Source of the DNA: Roseovarius sp. S88
GTDB lineage: Bacteria; Pseudomonadota; Alphaproteobacteria; Rhodobacterales; Rhodobacteraceae
Length of the DNA stretch: 64,000 nt
Direction of reading: 5' to 3'
NCBI RefSeq assembly: GCF_037023735.1
Contig: NZ_CP146069.1
Location: 2,955,501-3,019,500 of the forward strand
The notes under the pieces were generated by a model, which was not told the origin of the DNA, did no database searches, and saw nothing but the letters and a program-made list of their open reading frames with translations. This document shows, piece after piece, positions 44,604-52,320 of this stretch. Each line of letters starts with the position of its first letter. Position 1 is the first letter of the stretch. Made by a program: the position numbers and the translations under genes.

Positions 44604-45425
44604 CTAGTGCAGTTTGGAATGCGTTCGCCGCTCAGCGTTGAGCTTGCGCGTATAGCCCGATTGAATGATCTCCACAGCCACCAGTACCAGAACAGAGAAG
44701 TAGAAGGTGGTCTTGGACATCGGAATGACCTCATACCCGAAAACCTTGAGCGCCAGACTGTCATCATGCATCGCATGCGCCGCCGCCTGACCCGCCTCGC
44801 CCAGCAAGACCACACCGACGATGAGGAGTATAAAGAGACCCAAAACCTCGTACATTCGGTTTTTCTCAAGAAATCTTGTCACACCATCGGCAAGTACAAG
44901 CATCGCGATACCGGACAAGATGATCGCCGTGGCCAATATGGGGAAAACATCCGTGATGGCCAGAGCCGACAACACCGAGTCAAAGGAAAAGATAAGGTTC
45001 ATCAACACGATAAGCATCACGACCTTGACAGCGGACTTGCCTGACTTGCCTTCTACATCGGTATCAAGATGCTCAATCGTGAGCATGTGACTGATCTCTT
45101 TCACCGCTGTGTAGATGATAAATATGCCGCCTAGGATAAACACGCAGGTGGCAAAATTCACGCCCCCCTCAATCAGCCCCGGTGAACTGAACACAAAGAA
45201 CGGCTCAGCCATCGCGTCGATCAGCTGGATCATCGTGAAAAGCAGGATCACCCGCAGCGCTACCGCGATGATGATACCCCAGAACCGCACAGCCTTTTGG
45301 TGTGCGACTGGCGCGCGCTGCGATTCAATCGAGATATAGAGAAGGTTGTCGAAACCTAGAACCGCCTGCAGAAAACACAACATCAGCAGGTTACCAAGGT
45401 TTTCAATCGTCAATAGTTCGGCCAT
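44604..45425 (-). CDS. TerC family membrane protein
   Basis: 273 residues, about seven TM helices. Conserved acidic residues sit inside helices: QAVLGFDNLLYIS (TM1) and LMNLIFSFDSVLSALAIT. TerC proteins act in Mn2+ export and in tellurite resistance. The C-terminus ends in a basic tail (RKLNAERRTHSKLH). It precedes the xpaC/telA array and is divergent from the histidine kinase gene. Confidence 0.9.
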   Translation of the reverse strand: MAELLTIENLGNLLMLCFLQAVLGFDNLLYISIESQRAPVAHQKAVRFWGIIIAVALRVILLFTMIQLIDAMAEPFFVFSSPGLIEGGVNFATCVFILGGIFIIYTAVKEISHMLTIEHLDTDVEGKSGKSAVKVVMLIVLMNLIFSFDSVLSALAITDVFPILATAIILSGIAMLVLADGVTRFLEKNRMYEVLGLFILLIVGVVLLGEAGQAAAHAMHDDSLALKVFGYEVIPMSKTTFYFSVLVLVAVEIIQSGYTRKLNAERRTHSKLH

Positions 45426-45562
45426 TTTATCGCCCTCGTTACATGTGCCGTTTTTTGCTGATTACCCCAGTGGCGTACCAAAAACAAAACCAAACCCATC
45501 GGAATGGACGCAGGAGACGGTTTCACCTAGAATTTTTGGAAACCGCGACGATTGGGACACGC

Positions 45563-47533
45563 ATGACGTCGGTTCGCCTCAGACTTTTGATCCTGGCCCT
45601 GTTGCCATTGGTGGTGCTTATGCCATTGCTGCTTTGGCTCGCAGTCAGCCGTTGGGCCGCCAATTACGACAATCTTTTGATTGCCAATGTCGAAAGCGAT
45701 CTGCGCATCGCCGAGCAATATCTGGCTCAAATCATGACCACCACCGGAGACGGGGTCGAGGGGCTGGCGTCTTCGACAACCTTCAAGGACGCCGCAGGTC
45801 TGTCACGCACAAAATTCGAAGCCTTTCTGGAAGACAAACGTGCAGAGCTTGGTCTGGACTTTCTTTACTATCTGCCACGCGGCGCGGCACAGCACGCTGG
45901 AACCAAGTGGCCGGTGATCAGTGCGGCAATCAATGGACCGGGGGCAACAGAGATCGATATTTTTTCCGGGGGAGACCTTTTGGCGGTTGATGAGGATCTT
46001 GCCCTGCGGGCGCGCCTTCCTTTGATCGAAACCGAAGCCGCCGTTCCCACCGACCGTAACATCGAGGATCGCGGCATGGTGGTTCACACCGCGACGGGTG
46101 TTTCTGTCCCGGGTCGTATTGGTGTTTTGGTCGGAGGTATCCTTCTCAATCGCAACCTTGATTTCATCGACACGATCAACGCTCTTGTCTACCACTCAGA
46201 AGGCACCGAAAGCGGCGATCGCCAAGGCACAGCGACGCTCTTTCTTGAGGACGTGCGCGTGTCGACCAATGTGCGGCTTTTTGAGGGAGAACGCGCGCTT
46301 GGCACACGCGTGTCCGCGGTCGTGCGGCATGCCGTCTTGGATGAGGGGCAGACCTGGCTCAATCGCGCGTTTGTCGTAAACGATTGGTATATCTCCGGCT
46401 ATCTGCCCTTGATCGATAGCATGGGCCATCGAGTGGGCATGCTCTATGTCGGGTATCTTGAAGCCCCGTTCATCGCAGCCAAGCGCGGAGCTTACGTTCT
46501 GATCTTTGCCGCTTTCGCTGCGGTGCTTGCCCTCACAATCCCGCTGTTTCTGCGACTCGCAGGTGGTATTTTCTCGCCATTGGAGCGAATGACGCAAACC
46601 ATGAAGCGCGTCGAAGACGGGCAATTGGATGCCCGTATCGGTGCAGTCTCGGCCAAGGACGAGATCGGTGAGGTCGCCGCGCATCTCGATGAGTTGCTTG
46701 ATCAGGTTCAGGAACGTGACCAGGCGCTCCGGTCTTGGGCGGATGAACTGAACACGCGCGTTGAAGATCGCACCAAGGAACTGCGCGAGACCAACGAAAA
46801 GCTGGAAGCGACATATCAGCAGCTGGTGATGAGCGAAAAGCTCGCCTCCATCGGTGAAATCACCGCTGGCGTTGCGCATGAGATCAACAATCCGGTTGCC
46901 GTGATCCAGGGCAATGTGGATGTGATCCGTGAAACTCTGGCAGATGCAGCCGACCCCGTTGCGACGGAACTTGCGCTCATTGACCAGCAGATTTCCCGAA
47001 TCAACGCCATTGTCGGAAAGCTTTTGCAATTTGCTCGACCCGGCGACTACGGCGTGTTCGCCGAACAGGTGGATGTGTCCGGCGTTCTGGACGATTGCCT
47101 GGTGCTTGTGGACTATGTTCTGAGTAAAGGTGACATAAAGGTTGAGATCGAGCGCTCTGATGCGCCTCTCGTCAGCATCAATACAGGCGAATTGCAGCAA
47201 GTGATCATCAACCTTGTGGTCAATGCGGTGCAAGCCATGGACAACAAAGGCAAGCTTACTCTGACCGTTGGCAAATCCATGCGAGACGGGCAGATCGGTA
47301 CGGCGCTTGTGGTGTCCGACACTGGGCCGGGCGTGGATACCGGGCGGATCAACACAGTATTTGATCCGTTTTACACAACCAAGCTTGGCGAAGGCACCGG
47401 ACTAGGCCTTTCCGTCAGTCAAACGCTCATTGCTCAAGCCGATGGGCTCATTTCAGTGCGCAACAAAGCCGAAGGTGGTGCGGAATTTTCCGTCTGGTTG
47501 CCCGAGGCGCAGGACGACCAAGAGGCCGCCTAG
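45563..47533 (+). CDS. Sensor histidine kinase with periplasmic cache-type sensor
   Basis: 656 residues from MTSVRLRLLILALLPLVV. TM1 is about 8-28, the periplasmic sensor about 35-305 (double-cache-like), TM2 about 310-330, HAMP about 331-385, then a coiled coil to 420, HisKA with H439 in GVAHEINNPVAVIQG, and HATPase with VNAVQAMDN, DTGPGV and GEGTGLGLSV. The frame is open back to 45302 but the TM helix fixes the start. It ends with a 4-bp convergent overlap with the regulator gene 47530-48909, its probable partner. Confidence 0.88.
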   Translation: MTSVRLRLLILALLPLVVLMPLLLWLAVSRWAANYDNLLIANVESDLRIAEQYLAQIMTTTGDGVEGLASSTTFKDAAGLSRTKFEAFLEDKRAELGLDFLYYLPRGAAQHAGTKWPVISAAINGPGATEIDIFSGGDLLAVDEDLALRARLPLIETEAAVPTDRNIEDRGMVVHTATGVSVPGRIGVLVGGILLNRNLDFIDTINALVYHSEGTESGDRQGTATLFLEDVRVSTNVRLFEGERALGTRVSAVVRHAVLDEGQTWLNRAFVVNDWYISGYLPLIDSMGHRVGMLYVGYLEAPFIAAKRGAYVLIFAAFAAVLALTIPLFLRLAGGIFSPLERMTQTMKRVEDGQLDARIGAVSAKDEIGEVAAHLDELLDQVQERDQALRSWADELNTRVEDRTKELRETNEKLEATYQQLVMSEKLASIGEITAGVAHEINNPVAVIQGNVDVIRETLADAADPVATELALIDQQISRINAIVGKLLQFARPGDYGVFAEQVDVSGVLDDCLVLVDYVLSKGDIKVEIERSDAPLVSINTGELQQVIINLVVNAVQAMDNKGKLTLTVGKSMRDGQIGTALVVSDTGPGVDTGRINTVFDPFYTTKLGEGTGLGLSVSQTLIAQADGLISVRNKAEGGAEFSVWLPEAQDDQEAA

Positions 47534-48909
47534 CCAACCCAGGCCGCACATTTGCGGTCAATCGTTTTGCGTGAGACACCCAGCCGCCGCGCGGCCTCCG
47601 CCCGGTTGCCGCCACATGCGTCCAGAACATTCAGGATGTGGCGTTGCTCGACCAACTCAAGCGTCTCAATGGCCTGTGCCCCGGTAACTGCACCGCGACC
47701 ATCAAACTCTTCGGGGAACGCCCCCAAAATCACCGATCTTTCAATCAGATTGCGAAGTTCCCGCACGTTGCCCGGCCAATTATAGCGGCTCAGCTTGAGC
47801 AACACTTCTTCGTTCAGATCAAGCGCGGGCAGCCCCAGAGTTTCCGAGGATTCACTCATGAACAAGGAGGCAAGCTCGACAATATCTTCCTGGCGGTCGC
47901 AGAGATTGGGCATCTGCACCTGAACGACATTAATCCGGTGGTAAAGATCCGCACGAAAACGACCTTCGGCGACCTCGTCTTTAAGATTGGCGTTGGTCGC
48001 AAAGAAAAACCGCAGGTTCAAAGGTATTTCGCGCTCGGCCCCCAAAGGGCGGATACGGTGATCTTCCAGCACACGCAGCAAAGCTGCTTGCACTTGATCC
48101 GGCAATAGCGCAACTTCGTCCAGAAAGAGCGTGCCACCATCTGCATGCAGAAACAGCCCGTCCTTACGATGCGCCTGCCCTTCGATGACACCAAACAGCT
48201 CTTCAGCGATGTGATCAGGAGAAATCGTAGCACAGTTCACCGCGACAAAGGGTTTATCCGCACGATCCGACAAACCATGCAAGGTGCGCGCAGCAACCTC
48301 CTTGCCCGTACCACTTGCCCCGGTGAAAAGCACCGGCGTCGGTGTTGGGGCCACTTTGCCCAACGTGTCACGTACCGCCTGAATGGCGGGGGAATACCCC
48401 AGTAGACGCCCAGGTCCACGTGTACTGCCGCCAGTGAGTTCATGTTTGAGCAGGAAATTCTCGCGCCGCAGAAATTTGCGGTCCAGGGCACGCGCCACGG
48501 CATTCAGGATTTGATTGGCCCGAAACGGCTTGAGCACAAAATCCGCCACGCCCGTGCGCAGCGCCTGAATGGCCGTATCCAGATCGGCATAGGCCGTGAT
48601 CATGATCGCGTCGGCGAAAAGCCCGACCTGCCGCTGTTCTTCCAGCCATTGTAGCCCGGTCTTTTTGGGCATGATATTGTCAAGGATCACCAGATCGAAA
48701 TGCGACTGATCCAGAATGGCCGACGCCTGTTCCGTTGAACGGGCCTGCTCGATCCGCTTGACCCGCGGTTCCAGAATTTTCGTCAAAAAGTTCCGCATAC
48801 CCGGTTCGTCATCAATCACAAGCACCGATGCAAATTGTAGACTCTCTCCGTATTCCTTATCCGGTCGTACCGCTGACGCGGTGGCCGACTGCGCCGCAGG
48901 TTTGTTCAT
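47530..48909 (-). CDS. NtrC-family response regulator lacking GAFTGA
   Basis: 459 residues: receiver (about 27-145, phosphoacceptor D77 in LVILDNIMPKK), AAA+ domain with Walker A GASGTGKE (197-204) and Walker B GGTLFLDEV, and a C-terminal Fis-type HTH (GGNRAEAARRLGVSRKTIDRK). Where sigma-54 activators have GAFTGA, the sequence after EELFG reads VIEGQAHRKDG. So it probably does not open sigma-54 promoters; NtrC of Rhodobacter capsulatus and HupR are precedents. It follows the FDH operon and faces the kinase. Confidence 0.88.
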   Translation of the reverse strand: MNKPAAQSATASAVRPDKEYGESLQFASVLVIDDEPGMRNFLTKILEPRVKRIEQARSTEQASAILDQSHFDLVILDNIMPKKTGLQWLEEQRQVGLFADAIMITAYADLDTAIQALRTGVADFVLKPFRANQILNAVARALDRKFLRRENFLLKHELTGGSTRGPGRLLGYSPAIQAVRDTLGKVAPTPTPVLFTGASGTGKEVAARTLHGLSDRADKPFVAVNCATISPDHIAEELFGVIEGQAHRKDGLFLHADGGTLFLDEVALLPDQVQAALLRVLEDHRIRPLGAEREIPLNLRFFFATNANLKDEVAEGRFRADLYHRINVVQVQMPNLCDRQEDIVELASLFMSESSETLGLPALDLNEEVLLKLSRYNWPGNVRELRNLIERSVILGAFPEEFDGRGAVTGAQAIETLELVEQRHILNVLDACGGNRAEAARRLGVSRKTIDRKCAAWVG

Positions 48910-48911
48910 GT

Positions 48912-49043
48912 TTACCCTTCATCCAGGCGCACGGCGTTGCCCGTGCTTCGGTCGCTGGCAGAAAACCCAATTTCTCCGAGCGTATACCACGCGCCAACAG
49001 CGATCACTGCAGTCGCCAGAAAGGCCGCATACATGGCTTTCAT
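48912..49043 (-). CDS. 43-residue membrane-anchored small protein in the FDH locus
   Basis: ATG at 49043 with GAGGGAG eight bases upstream, stop TAA two bases before the regulator start. One N-terminal hydrophobic helix (MYAAFLATAVIAVGAWY), then a short polar periplasmic tail (SASDRSTGNAVRLDEG). It begins one base after the stop of the WD40-cytochrome c gene, so it is coupled to it. No family recognised; position suggests a small subunit or assembly factor of the cytochrome chain. Confidence 0.6.
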   Translation of the reverse strand: MKAMYAAFLATAVIAVGAWYTLGEIGFSASDRSTGNAVRLDEG

Positions 49044-49044
49044 A

Positions 49045-50370
49045 TCAGTTCTCCCTCTTATCTTCTTCTGATCCGGCACCATTCGATGCGGCTTTCAGAA
49101 ACGCAACAAGATCTTTGCGGTCTTGCTCTCCCGTGATCCTTTGCATCGGCATCTTTGACCCTGGAATATAGTGATCCGGGCCGATGTCGAACAGGGCATC
49201 TATTGTTTCATCCGACCAAATGATGTCTGAGCCGTCTAACGTGTCGGAATAGGGATAGCCCTCGACCGTGCCCGCACGGCGCCCGAAAACCTCGAAAAGT
49301 GTTGGACCCGCCTTGCGTGATGGCGGTGGTGTCAAAGCATGACAGATCGAACATTTGCGCATGAATTGCCGCTCTCCGTTGGACATCTCTTCTGGGTCTT
49401 TGAGAAAGCTGCGCACCTCCCCACCTGCCGGGTCGAATTCATCCAGAAACGCCACCGGCCAGGCAAAGGCCACGTCCTCGATCCCCCCGGCATAGATCAG
49501 CGTGCCGTCAGGTGAGAAATCCAGCGCCCAAACCGGCCCATTGCGCATGGCGCGAAAGTCACGCGCAATTTCCCACGTCGTTGTGTCAATCATCATGATA
49601 TACCCCAGCCCGTCGCCAGCTGCGAGCGCCTGGGTGTCCTCATGATACGCCATGGACAAGATTGGACGCCGATCAAGCGAGAAGTCCCGCAACGTTTCAC
49701 CGTTTTCGGGGTCTACGATACGCGTGACGCCGTCCACCGCCCCATAGGCCAACCAGCTTTCGTCAGGAGCGAGGATCATTTTGTTTATCCCAAACCCTTG
49801 GTTGACAATGATCCGTGGAACGCCGTCAGGTTCGCTCAAGCGCCAAACCCGGATCGTGCCATCGGCTGACGAGGTGTAAATCCGCTGTCCATCGGCAGAG
49901 AACACCACATCGCTTACGCCGGATTGATGACCGGTCAGGAAACGCGGCTCGCTTCCGTCCAGTAGCCAGACGCCAACGCTGCCATCCCAACTGGCTGAGA
50001 CGACCTGCGTTTTGTCGGGCGATACATCGAGTGCTGCGACCTTGCCTTTGTGCCCCTCAAACCGGCGCTGTGTGCCATCCTCAAGCGACCACAGGATGAT
50101 ATCGAAGTCATCTCCACCAGAAATGGCCCTGGTCTCATCAATGAACTGGACAACCACCACGGCCGCCTCATGCCCCTCTAGCCATCGCGGCGTGCGTTCC
50201 GTCCAAAGTCCAACCGAATTGTCAAAACTGGAAGTCGCCACTTGCCCTGTCTCGGGATGCACAGCCAATCCCATAACAGGCCCACCATGACCTTTTAGGG
50301 TGGTAAAGTCCTGCGCGGCGAGTGGACCCGCCGCCAGGAACGTTATCAACATCGCCGCCAGAGCGCGCAT
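49045..50370 (-). CDS. Periplasmic WD40-propeller/cytochrome c fusion
   Basis: 441 residues. Signal peptide ending LAAQ. Residues about 22-310 form WD40 repeats (e.g. LKGHGGPVMGLAVHPETGQVAT, WDGSVGVWLLDG). The C-terminal part is a class I cytochrome c with CSICH at 340-344 and a likely axial Met in GSKMPMQR (M407). It directly abuts fdhC (TAA then ATG), so it is part of the formate dehydrogenase transcript. It may pass electrons from the FDH complex to a soluble acceptor. Confidence 0.87.
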   Translation of the reverse strand: MRALAAMLITFLAAGPLAAQDFTTLKGHGGPVMGLAVHPETGQVATSSFDNSVGLWTERTPRWLEGHEAAVVVVQFIDETRAISGGDDFDIILWSLEDGTQRRFEGHKGKVAALDVSPDKTQVVSASWDGSVGVWLLDGSEPRFLTGHQSGVSDVVFSADGQRIYTSSADGTIRVWRLSEPDGVPRIIVNQGFGINKMILAPDESWLAYGAVDGVTRIVDPENGETLRDFSLDRRPILSMAYHEDTQALAAGDGLGYIMMIDTTTWEIARDFRAMRNGPVWALDFSPDGTLIYAGGIEDVAFAWPVAFLDEFDPAGGEVRSFLKDPEEMSNGERQFMRKCSICHALTPPPSRKAGPTLFEVFGRRAGTVEGYPYSDTLDGSDIIWSDETIDALFDIGPDHYIPGSKMPMQRITGEQDRKDLVAFLKAASNGAGSEEDKREN

Positions 50371-51588
50371 TTACTCAGCGGGCGTTGCGGCCTTGCCTTC
50401 AGAAGGCGCGCCGTCCTTCGACTTCACCTCTTCCAGCCACAGACCATGGTGTTCTTTCGCCCATTGCTCGTCCACTTCGCCTGACCCCATAGCATCATAG
50501 GCGCCTTCCATACCGACCGAGCCAATGTAGATATGGCCAATGATGATCGCCATTAGTGCAAAGCTGACGATGGCGTGCCAAAGCTGTGCAAATTGCATTT
50601 CTTCATGTGGCGCAAGCTGCTCGGGCAAGACACCGAAACCCAAAAGCTCTGGAAGCCCGGTCTGGTTCAGGATCACGAAAGTTTTGGCAAACATTGGCAG
50701 CTCAAACGGAAAGAGCAGAGACAATCCGGAGGCAGAAATGGAACCGCCCAAAAGGATCACAGACCAGAAGATGAACTTCTGCCCGGCGTTGAACTTCTTG
50801 GCTGGCGGATGCACGCCTTCGCTGAACAACCCTCCGCCTACTTTGAGCCATTTGAGGTCGGTCTTGTTGGGGATGTTATGCACAACCCAGAACACAAAAC
50901 ACATGATCAGCCCAAGCATGAAGGCCCAACTGATGTTATTGTGAATCCACTTCGACCCGATCGCGATCGTTGAGAACGCCTCATGCCCAAACACCGGAAT
51001 GATGATTGTACGTCCCGTGAGCACCAGCAATCCAGTTATCCCGAGGATAATAAACGACCCCGCCATCAGCCAGTGCGCAAATCTCTCGATGAATTTGAAG
51101 CGTGTCACGGTACGCCCGGTCTTTTCGCCATCAATCATGATCTTACCGCGCACCAAGTAGAACATGGCCAAGACAAAGATCGTACCCACCAAAAGCCAGT
51201 TACCATAGGTGGTCAGCGGCCCTTCACGGAACTGAAGCCATTTCATCCCGCCGTCCTGGATAAGAACGCGGGCTTCGGGGCCACCGGACGTCACGGTGAC
51301 ATCCGCGGTGCCGTAGCGCAATGCGCTCCAGACGTCGGAATCTGATGCGCCACCAAGCCCCCCAAGCTGCCCGGCCATCGCCGCAGCACTATCGGGGTCT
51401 TCTTCACGCTGGAAATTTTCAACCTTCTCACCGCGCTGTCGCGCCATGATGTCTTCAAGAGTCTGCGCTCCGCCAGTGGCGGAGCGATCCGGTTCTGCAG
51501 CCTGCGATGCCTCCTGCGCCGCAACCGGTGCAGCGAGGGGTCCAGCTAGGCCCAAAGCAAGGATAAGTGTGAGCAGAATGCGTGCCAT
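50371..51588 (-). CDS. fdhC: Formate dehydrogenase cytochrome b subunit (gamma)
   Basis: Membrane anchor carrying heme b to pass electrons from the Fe-S subunit to quinone. From MARILLTLILALGLAG, 405 residues, starting with a signal-like helix and an extended periplasmic N-terminal segment (about 25-125), unusual for short FdnI types. Four core TM helices with heme-ligand histidines follow (ERFAHWLMAGSF, KWIHNNISWAFM, QLWHAIVSFALM). Alternative start at 51606. It lies between fdhB and the WD40-cytochrome gene. Confidence 0.9.
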   Translation of the reverse strand: MARILLTLILALGLAGPLAAPVAAQEASQAAEPDRSATGGAQTLEDIMARQRGEKVENFQREEDPDSAAAMAGQLGGLGGASDSDVWSALRYGTADVTVTSGGPEARVLIQDGGMKWLQFREGPLTTYGNWLLVGTIFVLAMFYLVRGKIMIDGEKTGRTVTRFKFIERFAHWLMAGSFIILGITGLLVLTGRTIIIPVFGHEAFSTIAIGSKWIHNNISWAFMLGLIMCFVFWVVHNIPNKTDLKWLKVGGGLFSEGVHPPAKKFNAGQKFIFWSVILLGGSISASGLSLLFPFELPMFAKTFVILNQTGLPELLGFGVLPEQLAPHEEMQFAQLWHAIVSFALMAIIIGHIYIGSVGMEGAYDAMGSGEVDEQWAKEHHGLWLEEVKSKDGAPSEGKAATPAE

Positions 51589-51643
51589 GGTAAGGATCCC
51601 TGTCATTCTTGTGACAACGTCTGACGCGCCGTCTTTCAAAGAG

Positions 51644-51702
51644 GGGCGGCCAAAAGCCGCCCTCCCCCAAGGCTTGTGTCGGGTGCGTGAGACCACGCAC
51701 CC
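51644..51702 (-). terminator. Two hairpins between fdhB and fdhC
   Basis: Stem GGGTGCGTG and CACGCACCC with loop AGAC (51681-51702), and stem GGGCGGC and GCCGCCC with a 5-nt loop (51644-51662). On the minus strand the second is followed by CTCTTTG, a short pyrimidine-rich run. They may set different levels of FdhAB and FdhC. Confidence 0.45.
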
Positions 51703-51714
51703 TGAACCAATTAA

Positions 51715-52308
51715 TCAGCCGTCCGTGTTGCCGTAGGCTGAACCCCAGCCCCAAGCGCCTGAGCCGAAGCCACGGGCAACGACACGCTCGCGATAGATAT
51801 TCGCGACCACATCGCCGTCCCCGGCCAGCAGGGCTTTGGTCGAGCACATTTCGGCACAAATGGGCAGTTTGCCCTCCGCAATCCGGTTGCGCCCGTACTT
51901 GTTGAACTCAGCCTGGCTGTGGTTCTCTTCGGGTCCGCCGGCGCAGAAGGTACATTTGTCCATCTTGCCACGGGATCCAAAGTTGCCCGCCTGCGGGAAT
52001 TGCGGCGCGCCGAAGGGGCACGCGTAGAAGCAATATCCGCAACCAATACAGAGGTCTTTGGAGTGAAGAACCACCCCTTCCTCGTTCTGGTAGAAACAAT
52101 CTACCGGGCAAACCGCCATACACGGTGCATCGGAACAATGCATGCAGGCCACCGAGATCGAGCGTTCACCGGGGTTGCCATCTTCGATGGTCACAACCCG
52201 ACGGCGGTTGATGCCCCAAGGCACCTCATGCTCGTTCTTACATGCGGTCACGCAGGCGTTGCACTCGATGCAGCGTTCGGCGTCACACAGGAATTTAGCT
52301 CTAGCCAT
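51715..52308 (-). CDS. fdhB: Formate dehydrogenase iron-sulfur subunit (beta)
   Basis: 197 residues with four [4Fe-4S] motifs: CIECNACVTACKNEHEVPWG, CMHCSDAPCMAVCPVDCF, CIGCGYCFYACPFGAPQFP, and a fourth from CTFCAGG plus CAEMCSTKALLAG. It transfers electrons from FdhA to the cytochrome b subunit. It has no signal; it is probably carried through the Tat system by FdhA. It is 12 bp after fdhA. Confidence 0.94.
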   Translation of the reverse strand: MARAKFLCDAERCIECNACVTACKNEHEVPWGINRRRVVTIEDGNPGERSISVACMHCSDAPCMAVCPVDCFYQNEEGVVLHSKDLCIGCGYCFYACPFGAPQFPQAGNFGSRGKMDKCTFCAGGPEENHSQAEFNKYGRNRIAEGKLPICAEMCSTKALLAGDGDVVANIYRERVVARGFGSGAWGWGSAYGNTDG

Positions 52309-52320
52309 ATCCTATTCTCC

